From contig NZ_CP048286.1 in NCBI RefSeq assembly GCF_010365285.1, forward strand, positions 6,560,001-6,624,000: a stretch of 64,000 nt of DNA, read 5' to 3'. The DNA is from Paenibacillus rhizovicinus. Its GTDB lineage: Bacteria; Bacillota; Bacilli; Paenibacillales; Paenibacillaceae. The position numbers and the translations under genes are program-made. Of this stretch, positions 27,468 through 34,555 are shown one piece after another; position 1 is the stretch's first letter, and each line of letters opens with the position of its first letter. The notes under the pieces were generated by a model. The model did no database searches, was not told the origin of the DNA, and worked only from the letters and a program-made list of their open reading frames with translations.

Positions 27468-28499
27468 ATGGCATATGATTGGGGACACCGTTTTCGAGTT
27501 GAACCGAAATTGATCGATCCGCAAGCGGATGATTGCGCGAAGAGGCTTATGGCTTACTTGTGCGATACTTACGGCAAGCGCATGTTGACAGGACAGCAGA
27601 TCGGCGTCAATTCGACTCCGGAGATGGAAGTGATTCTTCGCGAGACGGGTACTTATCCGGCTGTCGGAGGATTCGATTTCATGAACGATTCGCCGTCCCG
27701 CACGGAACGGGGAGCCGTCGGAACCGATACTGCGCTTGCCTTGAAATGGTGGGAGGCAGGAGGGATCGTCACCTTCTGCTGGCATTGGAATGCGCCGAAG
27801 GATCTGGTCGATCTGCCGCCGGACAATGGCTGGCACCGCGGGTTCTACACATCGGCGACGACCTTCGATCTCGCTAAAGCGATGGCCGATCCTTCGTCAG
27901 AGGATTATGCGCTGCTGCTGCGCGATATCGATGTTATCTCCGGGCTGCTCTCGCAGCTGCGAGATGCCGGCGTACCCGTGTTATGGAGACCGCTTCATGA
28001 AGCATCGGGCAGCTGGTTCTGGTGGGGTGCCAAAGGAGCCGAACCATGCATTCAATTATGGAAGCTGATGCACGACCGAATGACTCGGCTGCATGGACTG
28101 CATAACCTCATCTGGGTGTGGAATGGACAAGCCAAGGACTGGTACCCGGGCGATGAATTCGTGGACATTATTGGGGAAGATATTTATTCGCCCGAACAGA
28201 ACTATCAATCGAATGTCGAACGTTTCCGGCAGGCATTAAGCTATACGGAAGCAGCCAAAATCATCGCATTATCCGAGAACGGGCCGCTTGCCGATCCGGA
28301 TCGGATGATTGCCGACGGCGCGCTCTGGTCGTGGAATTGTACGTGGTATGGACAATTTCTGCACAAGCAGGAAGACGGTCAGATCGTCGTTTCCGATCAA
28401 TATACCGAACGGGAAATGTTGAACAACGTGTATCGTCATCCTTTCACCGTTACGCGCGACGAACTTCCCGATCTTAGAACGTATCCACTGCCTGAATAA
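27468..28499 (+). CDS. Glycoside hydrolase family 26 (beta-mannanase-like), no signal peptide
   Basis: A 343-residue GH26-type enzyme. The acid/base is E178 in WRPLHEASGSWFWWGAKG, a GH26 hallmark, and the nucleophile is E270 in ALSENGP. The start at 27468 (MAYDWGHRF) follows GAGGAGAGG; no signal peptide, anchor or lipobox is present. Secreted mannanases such as GmuG carry a signal, so this one probably acts in the cytoplasm on imported manno-oligosaccharides. It is the last gene of the locus, with a strong terminator at 28588. Endo-beta-1,4-mannanase activity is a family inference; some GH26 members are exo-acting or cut other beta-glycans. Confidence 0.88.
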   Translation: MAYDWGHRFRVEPKLIDPQADDCAKRLMAYLCDTYGKRMLTGQQIGVNSTPEMEVILRETGTYPAVGGFDFMNDSPSRTERGAVGTDTALALKWWEAGGIVTFCWHWNAPKDLVDLPPDNGWHRGFYTSATTFDLAKAMADPSSEDYALLLRDIDVISGLLSQLRDAGVPVLWRPLHEASGSWFWWGAKGAEPCIQLWKLMHDRMTRLHGLHNLIWVWNGQAKDWYPGDEFVDIIGEDIYSPEQNYQSNVERFRQALSYTEAAKIIALSENGPLADPDRMIADGALWSWNCTWYGQFLHKQEDGQIVVSDQYTEREMLNNVYRHPFTVTRDELPDLRTYPLPE

Positions 28500-28587
28500 T
28501 ACAGGTGGATGATGCTGCATAGTTAAATGAGATCTGCTAGTTTATAAGATTGCGGCGGTTTGTGAACGTTTAAGACGTTGCTGCAGA

Positions 28588-28616
28588 AGGCATCCGATTG
28601 GATCGGATGCCTTTTT
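28588..28616 (+). terminator. Rho-independent terminator closing the glycan locus
   Basis: Perfect 10-bp stem GGCATCCGAT / ATCGGATGCC with a 3-base loop, followed by TTTTT (28612-28616). Confidence 0.92.
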
Positions 28617-28728
28617 GCGTTGAAAGGGAACGGGTCGATAGATGCTTGAGCGGCGGGCATATTCTCACTCGTAAGACATCTGCCGCATATGATGCCACAT
28701 TAGGCTTAATGAAGAGGGTGAGACGAGT

Positions 28729-29310
28729 ATGGGCGGTAAAAGCAATGCGAGGAGCGGAACGATTCGTATTCCCGGTTACATTCTCTCCCGGGTCGCTTCC
28801 ATGATGATCCCCTTGTACAGCAAGATCGCTCGGAATCAGAGCTTTGCCTTGAGATGGTCGAAAGCAGTGAGGCAGGGAGATCTGGATACGCTGATCGCCA
28901 TGTTCAAATCGGTTGCGCCGATGGCGAAGTACGACAGCTTCTCTGTGAACGGCATCGGTTATTTCATTGACTTTGCGTTCCCCGAACCGATTCAGCAATA
29001 TTCGAACGGTACGACGATACCGCCGGGCACGACGCAGTTCACGTTCTCGACGCCTATTAATCGGGCTATATCGAGAGCCGTTCTTCCGTTCTACCGTAAG
29101 CTCGCGCGTTCGACAGCATATGCATCCGCGCTGGCCGAAGCGATCAACGCCAATCATGTTTCTCGCGTTCGCTGCCTTATTCGACAACAGGTGACAACGA
29201 AGGCATTGAAAACCATAGAGGTCCGTTTCTCGGGGGTGGAGCTGAACTTTAAATATACGAGCAGCACGTTCGCTTATCGTAATTTATTGTTCCGGGAAAT
29301 CGTAGGTTAA
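28729..29310 (+). CDS. Hypothetical protein with an internal duplication
   Basis: A 193-residue protein of no recognised family. The N-terminal half has ILSRVASMMIPLYSKIARNQSFALRW and the C-terminal half ISRAVLPFYRKLARSTAYASALAEA: the pattern SR-x-hydrophobic-P-(L/F)Y-x-K-(I/L)AR is repeated about 90 residues apart, each followed by a helix ending near MFKSV or LIRQQV. Between them is a beta-rich stretch. It is basic, with no signal peptide or TM segment. The ATG has AGAGGGTGAG upstream and a terminator follows, so it is a real single-gene unit. Confidence 0.7.
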   Translation: MGGKSNARSGTIRIPGYILSRVASMMIPLYSKIARNQSFALRWSKAVRQGDLDTLIAMFKSVAPMAKYDSFSVNGIGYFIDFAFPEPIQQYSNGTTIPPGTTQFTFSTPINRAISRAVLPFYRKLARSTAYASALAEAINANHVSRVRCLIRQQVTTKALKTIEVRFSGVELNFKYTSSTFAYRNLLFREIVG

Positions 29311-29340
29311 CGGACAAGAAGCGAACTAGCGAGAACGAGA

Positions 29341-29384
29341 AAGGGCAGCTACCGCGCTTGGAAAAGCCGGTGACTGCCCTTATT
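29341..29384. terminator. Bidirectional terminator between hypothetical gene and lexA
   Basis: AAGGGCAG (29341-29348) pairs with CTGCCCTT (29374-29381), with an inner ACCG/CGGT stem. Read leftward it runs into TTTCT (lexA side); read rightward into TATT. It sits between convergent genes. Confidence 0.7.
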
Positions 29385-29394
29385 GATGCCGCAT

Positions 29395-30015
29395 TTAGTG
29401 GATATCGCGAAAGAGTCCAATAACTTTGCCGAGAATACTGACATTGCGCAGACGGATCGGTTCCATCGTGGAGTTCTCCGGCTGCAGACGAATATGATCC
29501 TTCTCTTTATAGAAGGTCTTGACTGTCGCTTCGTCGTCTTCCGTCATGGCTACGACGATATCGCCGTTGGAGGCGTTCTGCTGCTGGCGGACGATTACGT
29601 AGTCGCCGTCGTGAATGCCGGCTTCGATCATGCTCTCGCCGATTACGTTAAGGATGAATACGGTATCGTCGCCGACTTTGTCAGCCGGAAGCGGGAAGTA
29701 TTCTTCGATATTCTCCGTTGCGGTAATCGGTACGCCGGCGGTAACTTTACCGACGACAGGCACTTTGGCAATCGCGAGCGGGAACGGAAGTTCGTTGTCT
29801 TCGCCGTCCAAAATCTCGATTGCGCGCGGCTTCGTCGGGTCGCGGCGAATCAGGCCCTTCTTCTCCAAACGGTCCAGGTGACCGTGAACGGTAGAACTGG
29901 AAGCCAGTCCGACCGCTTCGCCGATCTCGCGAACAGAAGGCGGATAGCCTTTATCCCGAACTTCCGCCTTGATGAATTCTAGTATCGCCTGCTGGCGGTT
30001 TGAAAGTTTCGACAC
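29395..30015 (-). CDS. lexA: SOS repressor LexA
   Basis: A 206-residue repressor-protease. The winged helix is in residues 1-65 ([19 protein letters not shown]). The self-cleavage bond is A93-G94 in VTAGVP, and the catalytic dyad S128 (GESM) and K166 (ATVKTF). RecA-stimulated cleavage derepresses the SOS regulon. GTG at 30015 ([10 protein letters not shown]) is chosen because GGAG at 30025-30028 has 9-base spacing; the GTG at 30024 would abut it. Its promoter contains a LexA box, and the divergent yneA region holds further boxes, so both genes should be LexA controlled. Confidence 0.97.
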   Translation of the reverse strand: MSKLSNRQQAILEFIKAEVRDKGYPPSVREIGEAVGLASSSTVHGHLDRLEKKGLIRRDPTKPRAIEILDGEDNELPFPLAIAKVPVVGKVTAGVPITATENIEEYFPLPADKVGDDTVFILNVIGESMIEAGIHDGDYVIVRQQQNASNGDIVVAMTEDDEATVKTFYKEKDHIRLQPENSTMEPIRLRNVSILGKVIGLFRDIH

Positions 30016-30046
30016 CGGAATCACTCCAAAGGTTCATTTGTGTAAA

Positions 30047-30075
30047 ATTATAGCACAGAACCGGAGTTCGTACAA
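30047..30075 (-). promoter_or_regulatory. Promoter of lexA with embedded LexA box
   Basis: On the minus strand TATAAT (30047-30052) lies 17 bases from TTGTAC (30070-30075). The LexA box at 30057-30070 fills the spacer. Confidence 0.65.
30057..30070. promoter_or_regulatory. LexA (DinR) box 1
   Basis: AGAACCGGAGTTCG, one mismatch to the Gram-positive LexA consensus CGAAC-N4-GTTCG, between the -35 and -10 of lexA. Confidence 0.8.
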
Positions 30076-30111
30076 ACATAAGTTCGAGAAACACAAGTTC
30101 GTATTTTCGTG

Positions 30112-30125
30112 CGAACAAACGTTCT
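30112..30125. promoter_or_regulatory. LexA (DinR) box 2
   Basis: CGAACAAACGTTCT, one mismatch to CGAAC-N4-GTTCG, in the middle of the lexA/yneA intergenic region. Confidence 0.85.
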
Positions 30126-30133
30126 AAAAGTTG

Positions 30134-30163
30134 TTGACTGCAAACGGATGTTCGTGTTATTCT
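30134..30163 (+). promoter_or_regulatory. Promoter of yneA with LexA box 3 in its spacer
   Basis: TTGACT (30134-30139), 18 bases, TATTCT (30158-30163). The spacer contains CAAACGGATGTTCG (30141-30154), one mismatch to the LexA consensus. A fourth, weaker site AGAACAAACGTTTG is at 30178-30191, in the leader. Confidence 0.7.
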
Positions 30164-30177
30164 GAGTTCACGATAAC

Positions 30178-30191
30178 AGAACAAACGTTTG
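30178..30191. promoter_or_regulatory. Weak LexA-like box 4
   Basis: AGAACAAACGTTTG has two mismatches to CGAAC-N4-GTTCG and lies 11 bases before the yneA start codon. Confidence 0.45.
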
Positions 30192-30202
30192 GGGTGCTGA
30201 TC

Positions 30203-30583
30203 ATGATGCAAACAATATCTTCATACTCAACTGCTTATAAAGAAAATTCTACTAAAGGACGTCAAGTCCGCGGTTCACGGAAAGACCGTGCTGTCGAACG
30301 CATACTCGTCCGGTTAGCAGGTGCTTCATTATTCTTTGTGTTGTTGTTCGTCGGTCTGTCCTTATTAACGGGACATGCCGACGGAGAACGTCCTGCCGAA
30401 CCGAGCGCGGAAGAACAAGTCATCGTCGTCAATTCCGGCGATACGTTATGGGGAATTGCAAGCACGGTTCGTAAAGACGGCGAGGATATCCGCCGCACCG
30501 TATTCGACTTGCAGAAGCGGAACAATTTAAGCTCCAGCGAGCTGGAAGCCGGACAGACGCTTATCGTTCCTGCCGGCAGTTAA
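30203..30583 (+). CDS. yneA: YneA-type SOS cell-division inhibitor (TM + LysM)
   Basis: A 126-residue protein: a basic cytoplasmic N-terminus, one TM segment (about residues 38-56, SLFFVLLFVGLSLLTG), and an extracellular LysM domain (about 73-122; VVNSGDTLWGIAS ... VFDLQKRNNLSSSELEAGQTLIVP, in motifs). In B. subtilis YneA delays division after DNA damage. Divergence from lexA, LexA boxes in the promoter and domain order all fit. ATG at 30203 follows GGGGTGCTG; an in-frame upstream extension would begin inside the promoter and is rejected. A terminator follows at 30609. Confidence 0.88.
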   Translation: MMQTISSYSTAYKENSTKGRQVRGSRKDRAVERILVRLAGASLFFVLLFVGLSLLTGHADGERPAEPSAEEQVIVVNSGDTLWGIASTVRKDGEDIRRTVFDLQKRNNLSSSELEAGQTLIVPAGS

Positions 30584-30608
30584 TTGGCTTGGCATGCAAT
30601 AGAGTCTT

Positions 30609-30640
30609 GAGACCGAACGGATGTCCGTTTCGGTCTCTTT
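30609..30640 (+). terminator. Terminator of yneA
   Basis: GAGACCGAACGGA pairs with TCCGTTTCGGTCTC (one bulged base) and is followed by TTTCTATTTT. Confidence 0.85.
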
Positions 30641-30768
30641 CTATTTTGTCGGCAATCACTGCGCCGTTGCGCTTAGTAAGGGGGCTTTCGCCTTGACAAT
30701 GGACGTTTAAAAATGTCAAAGTAAAGAATGTGATGTTGGCCAAAATGATGAGAGGAGCTATTCATAGA

Positions 30769-30975
30769 ATGGAGAAAATCATCGCTCGAATTAACGAGCT
30801 TTCAAGAAAAAACAAGTCCGTCGGCTTAACGCCGGAGGAAGTGGCGGAGCGCGACGAGCTTCGTCGTATTTATCTGGACAATTTCAAGAGCAATTTCCGC
30901 AACCAGCTGGATACGATCAAGTGGGCGGAAGACGAAGAAGGCAATGACGGCGGCGGGGGTTCGATCAAGCATTAA
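30769..30975 (+). CDS. ynzC: DUF896 family protein YnzC
   Basis: A 68-residue protein with the DUF896 pattern: IIARINELSRKNKSVGLTPEE, ERDELRRIYLDNFKSNFRNQL (in pieces), a short two-helix bundle, then a charged and glycine-rich tail ending in GGGGSIKH. B. subtilis YnzC lies in the same SOS-linked neighbourhood (lexA-yneA-yneB-ynzC); yneB is missing here. The ATG at 30769 has AGAGGAG at good spacing; the longer frame from 30730 lacks one. Molecular role unknown. Confidence 0.9.
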   Translation: MEKIIARINELSRKNKSVGLTPEEVAERDELRRIYLDNFKSNFRNQLDTIKWAEDEEGNDGGGGSIKH

Positions 30976-31078
30976 TCGATCAGCATGATCGTTTAACGGA
31001 CGTGATATGCACCGGTACTTCGTACGATTGGACAGCAAGCGGTGCGCAACGTTACCTAATAATAGGAGGGGAACGCAA

Positions 31079-32065
31079 ATGCAATATCGGCTATTGGGCC
31101 GGAGCGGGCTAGCGGTTTCGGAACTATGCTTGGGTACGATGACCTTCGGCAATACGACGAGCGAAGCGGATTCCATTACGATGATGCACGATTTTCTGGA
31201 CCGGGGCGGTAATTTCCTCGATACGGCCAATGTGTACGTGCAAGGCCGTTCGGAAGAAATCGTGGGGAAAGCAATCAAGAATCGTCGTTCGGAAGTCGTG
31301 CTTGCCACGAAAGTCCGGATGATGACGGGAGAACGTCCGAACAGCGGCGGCCTTTCGCGCAAACATATCATGGATGCGGTCGAAGCGAGCCTGAAACGGC
31401 TGGATACCGATTATATCGATCTCTATCAGGTGCATGTTTGGGACCAGGCAACGCCGATTGACGAGACGCTTCGTGCGTTGGATGATCTGATCTCGGCAGG
31501 CAAGGTGCGCTATATCGGCTGCTCGAACTTCTTCGCCTGGCAGTTGATGAAGTCTCTGGCCGTCAGCGACCGCGACCGGTTTGCCAGGTTTATTTCCATT
31601 CAGCCGCAGTACAGTCTTGTCAGCAGAGAAATGGACCGTGAAATGCTGTCGCTCTGCCTGGAGGAGAACATCGGCATTATTCCTTGGGCTCCGCTCGGCG
31701 GCGGGTTCCTGACCGGACGCTACACCCATGAAGAGCCGACCAGCGGCCGTTTGACGTCGAAGCAAGGAGAAAGCTCCTGGGCGCTTCGTTCCTCGGACAA
31801 AAACTTTGCCATCCTTGAAGCTGTACAAGCCGCAGCGTCTGAACTGGACAAAACGCCGTCCCAAGTGGCGCTTGCCTGGCTGCTGCAGCGCAAAGGCATT
31901 ACGTCGCCAATCTTCGGCGCAAGCACGCTGGCGCAATACGAGGACAACATTGGCGCAATCGGCTGGACGATGCCGGAATCGATCTGGAACAGGCTGGATG
32001 AAGCCAGCGCGCTTCCTAGCGAATACCCGAACCGTTTCATTACCAAATTCGCCCGGCCTCTATAA
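31079..32065 (+). CDS. Aldo/keto reductase
   Basis: A 328-residue NADPH-dependent reductase of the AKR superfamily, TIM barrel. The catalytic tetrad is visible: D48 and Y53 (FLDTANVYVQG), K78 (LATKV) and H119 (YQVHVWD). The coenzyme-binding end reads ITSPIFGASTLAQYEDN. It belongs to the AKR11/13-like bacterial group whose physiological substrate is usually unknown. AGGAGGGG stands 9 bases before the ATG. Free-standing gene between ynzC and a small membrane-protein gene. Confidence 0.92.
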   Translation: MQYRLLGRSGLAVSELCLGTMTFGNTTSEADSITMMHDFLDRGGNFLDTANVYVQGRSEEIVGKAIKNRRSEVVLATKVRMMTGERPNSGGLSRKHIMDAVEASLKRLDTDYIDLYQVHVWDQATPIDETLRALDDLISAGKVRYIGCSNFFAWQLMKSLAVSDRDRFARFISIQPQYSLVSREMDREMLSLCLEENIGIIPWAPLGGGFLTGRYTHEEPTSGRLTSKQGESSWALRSSDKNFAILEAVQAAASELDKTPSQVALAWLLQRKGITSPIFGASTLAQYEDNIGAIGWTMPESIWNRLDEASALPSEYPNRFITKFARPL

Positions 32066-32125
32066 AGCTCCTATATGTAATAGATGTGAATTGAATCGTT
32101 TGTAGATCGTTGAGGGGGATCATTC

Positions 32126-32644
32126 GTGTCAAGATCGTGGCAGCGTAAAGTACAGAAAAACCAGACTCAAATTAACAAACAGCGTAAGAAACACGGGCAA
32201 GCCCCGCTGATGTCGGCGAAATCGGAAAAGGCATCGATGGACACCTTTAAAGGCCGCAGTTATCTCATGCCGGCGTTCTTATTGTTGTTCATTCTCTTCT
32301 ATGTGATCGTTACGACGACATCCGACTCGTTCAAACCGGACGACACGATGTTCTGGGTTACGATCGGGTTGTACGTCGTGCTGGCAGGCACGTTTACGCT
32401 TCGCAGGCCATATCTGTCGGTTGGCCGGGATTTCGTTCGTTCCCGCCGTTTCGCCGGTGACCGCGACGTGAACATTAGCAACGTCAAAGGAATTACCGCA
32501 CAGAAGGGCTACGTCATTATCGAGCAGCATAAAGGCGGTAATTGGGTGTTCTCGCGCGTCATGAACCGTTATCCGACCGAACAAATCGCAGTGCGGCTTA
32601 AAGCATTTGCCGAACAGCACGGAATTCCGTATACCGAAAAATAA
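32126..32644 (+). CDS. Conserved two-TM membrane protein
   Basis: A 172-residue protein with a very basic N-terminus (SRSWQRKVQKNQTQINKQRKKHG), two TM segments (about 48-65 and 75-93) and a cytoplasmic C-terminal domain of about 75 residues with a PH-like alternation of strands (YLSVGRDFVRSRRF ... GYVIIEQHKGGNWVFSRV). GTG start after GAGGGGG. I cannot name a family; it looks like the small YkuS/YfkN-independent membrane proteins common in Paenibacillaceae. The HAD gene follows after 24 bases, so the two may be cotranscribed. Confidence 0.7.
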   Translation: MSRSWQRKVQKNQTQINKQRKKHGQAPLMSAKSEKASMDTFKGRSYLMPAFLLLFILFYVIVTTTSDSFKPDDTMFWVTIGLYVVLAGTFTLRRPYLSVGRDFVRSRRFAGDRDVNISNVKGITAQKGYVIIEQHKGGNWVFSRVMNRYPTEQIAVRLKAFAEQHGIPYTEK

Positions 32645-32668
32645 AGAGAGTGGAGTGCACTGGAAACG

Positions 32669-33454
32669 ATGGCTAAACAAGCAGTTTTATTCGATTTGGA
32701 TGATACTTTATTGTGGGATGACCGCAGTGTTCAAGAAGCGTTCGACGCGACTTGCGAAGCAGCCGCCGCGGCAACGGGCGTAGAAGCGAAGGCGTTGGAG
32801 GATGCCGTCCGCCGCGAGGCGCGCGCCTTATACGAATCGTACGAAACGTTCCCATTCACGAAAATGATCGGCATCAACCCGTTCGAAGGGTTGTGGGCGA
32901 ACTTCCTTGAAGGGGAACAAGAAGAATTCCGCAAGCTGCAGCAGCTCGCGCCAGGTTATCGGAAAGACGCTTGGACGCGCGGACTTCTCGCGCTCGGCGT
33001 CGACGATCCTGCGCTTGGCGCGCAGCTAGCGGAGCAATTCCCGGCAGAACGCCGCAAACGTCCGTACGTATACGAAGAAACGTTTGCCGTGCTGGATAAG
33101 CTGAAAGGAAGCTACAAGCTGCTGCTGTTGACGAATGGTTCTCCGGATCTGCAGCGCGAGAAGCTGGCAGGCGTGCCGGCGATCGTGCCATACTTCGACC
33201 ATATCGTCATTTCCGGCGAGTTCGGCAAAGGAAAGCCGGCCGCGGAGATTTTCCATCATGCCCTCGAACGTCTCGGCATCGAACCGGAACACGGAATCAT
33301 GGTCGGAGACAAGCTGACGACCGACATTCTCGGCGCGAACACGATCGGCATGACGTCGGTGTGGATCAACCGTCACGGCATGCAGCGCAACGATGAAATC
33401 ATTCCTACCCATGAAATCAAGCATTTGGAAGAATTGCTGCCGCTGCTTGTTTAA
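32669..33454 (+). CDS. HAD-superfamily hydrolase (phosphatase)
   Basis: A 261-residue HAD hydrolase of subfamily I. Motif I FDLDDTL gives nucleophile D9 and acid D11; motif II LLLTNGS; motif III lysine in GKPAAEIF; motif IV MVGDKLTTD. A helical cap lies between motifs I and II, as in YsaA/YfnB-type phosphatases. Substrate not predictable. The long hairpin at 33516-33572 terminates it. Confidence 0.9.
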   Translation: MAKQAVLFDLDDTLLWDDRSVQEAFDATCEAAAAATGVEAKALEDAVRREARALYESYETFPFTKMIGINPFEGLWANFLEGEQEEFRKLQQLAPGYRKDAWTRGLLALGVDDPALGAQLAEQFPAERRKRPYVYEETFAVLDKLKGSYKLLLLTNGSPDLQREKLAGVPAIVPYFDHIVISGEFGKGKPAAEIFHHALERLGIEPEHGIMVGDKLTTDILGANTIGMTSVWINRHGMQRNDEIIPTHEIKHLEELLPLLV

Positions 33455-33515
33455 GTTAGGCAGGCACGAAGCGCTGGCGGCTACTAGTATTAGCAGCCGA
33501 CAATGGCACTTGAAG

Positions 33516-33572
33516 AAACCAAACAAAAAGGAGACCTATCCGAAGGCAGGTCTCCTTTTTGTTTGGTTTTTT
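33516..33572. terminator. Strong terminator after the HAD gene
   Basis: A perfect 22-bp stem (33516-33537 with 33548-33569, core AGGAGACCT/AGGTCTCCT) and a 10-base loop, followed by TTT. The arms are A-rich outside and T-rich on the other side, so it could work in both directions. Confidence 0.93.
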
Positions 33573-33586
33573 GTTTAGGACCAAAT

Positions 33587-33780
33587 AGCATAAGCGAGGA
33601 GTGACCGGAGGCTGGAATGAAGTCGGAGCAGCAGCTTATGCTTCCGACGTGGATTTTCTCCGAAAATCCTTAAGCGTTCGCCTTTGTAGTCTGATTTCAA
33701 CCGATACTCACTTATATAATCAAAGAAATCAGAACTACAACAGCGAGTGGAGACTCGTTCCAGCCGCAGGTCACGACCTC
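33587..33780. repeat. Multi-hairpin intergenic element
   Basis: Between the HAD terminator and mtnD lies a structured stretch with no ORF. Outer arms 33601-33620 and 33755-33774 pair at 17 of 20 positions (core GGCTGGAA/TTCCAGCC, GTGACC/GGTCAC), extended by GAGG/CCTC (33596-33599, 33777-33780). Inside are GTCGGA.GCA/TGC.TCCGAC (33622-33648), GGATTTTC-TCC-GAAAATCC (33651-33669), a 15-bp stem with one bulge (33684-33698 with 33725-33740) and CGAGT-GGAG-ACTCG (33744-33757). An alternative pairing AGCATAAGC/GCTTATGCT (33587-33595, 33634-33642) competes. It could be a dispersed palindromic repeat, a small mobile-element remnant or a structured RNA. Confidence 0.6.
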
Positions 33781-33788
33781 CGCGCATG

Positions 33789-34328
33789 CTATTTCGCGAA
33801 CGCCGGATCGTCAACGTTATGCGCGATCCATCCGTCTTTCTCGATAAACAGACGCACGGCGATGATTTCGCGATTGTCCATCAAGGTGAAGAAGTGGTTC
33901 TTGTTCTCCGGCACGGAGATGACGTCGCCGGCTTCCAGCTCTACATCGAAGTAACCCGTTTGCTCATCGCCCTTGATGATGAAGATGCCGCGTCCGGATA
34001 TAATACCGCGGATTTCGTCTTCGGTGTGCGTATGGACTTGCTCGAATTTCTTGAGCAGTTCTTCGATGTTCGGCGTTGCGTCCGACAGCGAGATGACATC
34101 CCAGATTTGATAACCGCGGCGTGCGGCCAAATCGCGGATTTCCGCGTCGTAAGTCGCGAGGATCGTCGCTTTCTCTTCGTCGCTCAGCACGAATTTGTTA
34201 TGAAGTTCGGCCGGGAGCTTAGCGGCATCCCAGTGCTCGTACAGCACTTCTTGCTTCTCTAGAAAAGCACGGACGTTTTCTTCGCCGCTGATGCGCTCGT
34301 TGGTGTCGCGTACGCGTATTTCTGCCAA
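33789..34328 (-). CDS. mtnD: Acireductone dioxygenase (methionine salvage)
   Basis: A 179-residue cupin, the usual length. The metal ligands H99, H101, E105 (HTHTEDE) and H145 (NKNHFF) are all present. With iron it converts the acireductone to the 2-keto acid precursor of methionine; with nickel the off-pathway reaction gives CO. The TTG at 34328 is chosen since AEIRV aligns with the MATIR start of B. subtilis MtnD and TAGGGA lies 5-10 bases upstream; the ATG at 34349 adds seven residues and lacks a good site. No other salvage gene is near, but metH is divergent next door. Confidence 0.93.
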   Translation of the reverse strand: MAEIRVRDTNERISGEENVRAFLEKQEVLYEHWDAAKLPAELHNKFVLSDEEKATILATYDAEIRDLAARRGYQIWDVISLSDATPNIEELLKKFEQVHTHTEDEIRGIISGRGIFIIKGDEQTGYFDVELEAGDVISVPENKNHFFTLMDNREIIAVRLFIEKDGWIAHNVDDPAFAK

Positions 34329-34555
34329 TTGAATCCCTACTTTCACCATGAAATCGTAATTCCGATCAGAATAATTATAAAACATTATGTTTGGTCTGTC
34401 GACAGACGCACAAAGCTTTCAGGCAGGGTGGAAATGCCTTTTCACAAGGGTCGAATTCTGGTAGAGTATAGGGAAATGATTTTAAGCTGCACGATGTGCC
34501 GGTCTTGAAGAAGATCGGATTTTTGAAACGGCAGCTTCGGAAGGGAAGTGCTTCA

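Noticed and set aside
34350..34555. S-box (SAM) or other riboswitch before metH
   Set aside because: The conserved S-box core and its pairing arms were not found in the leader.
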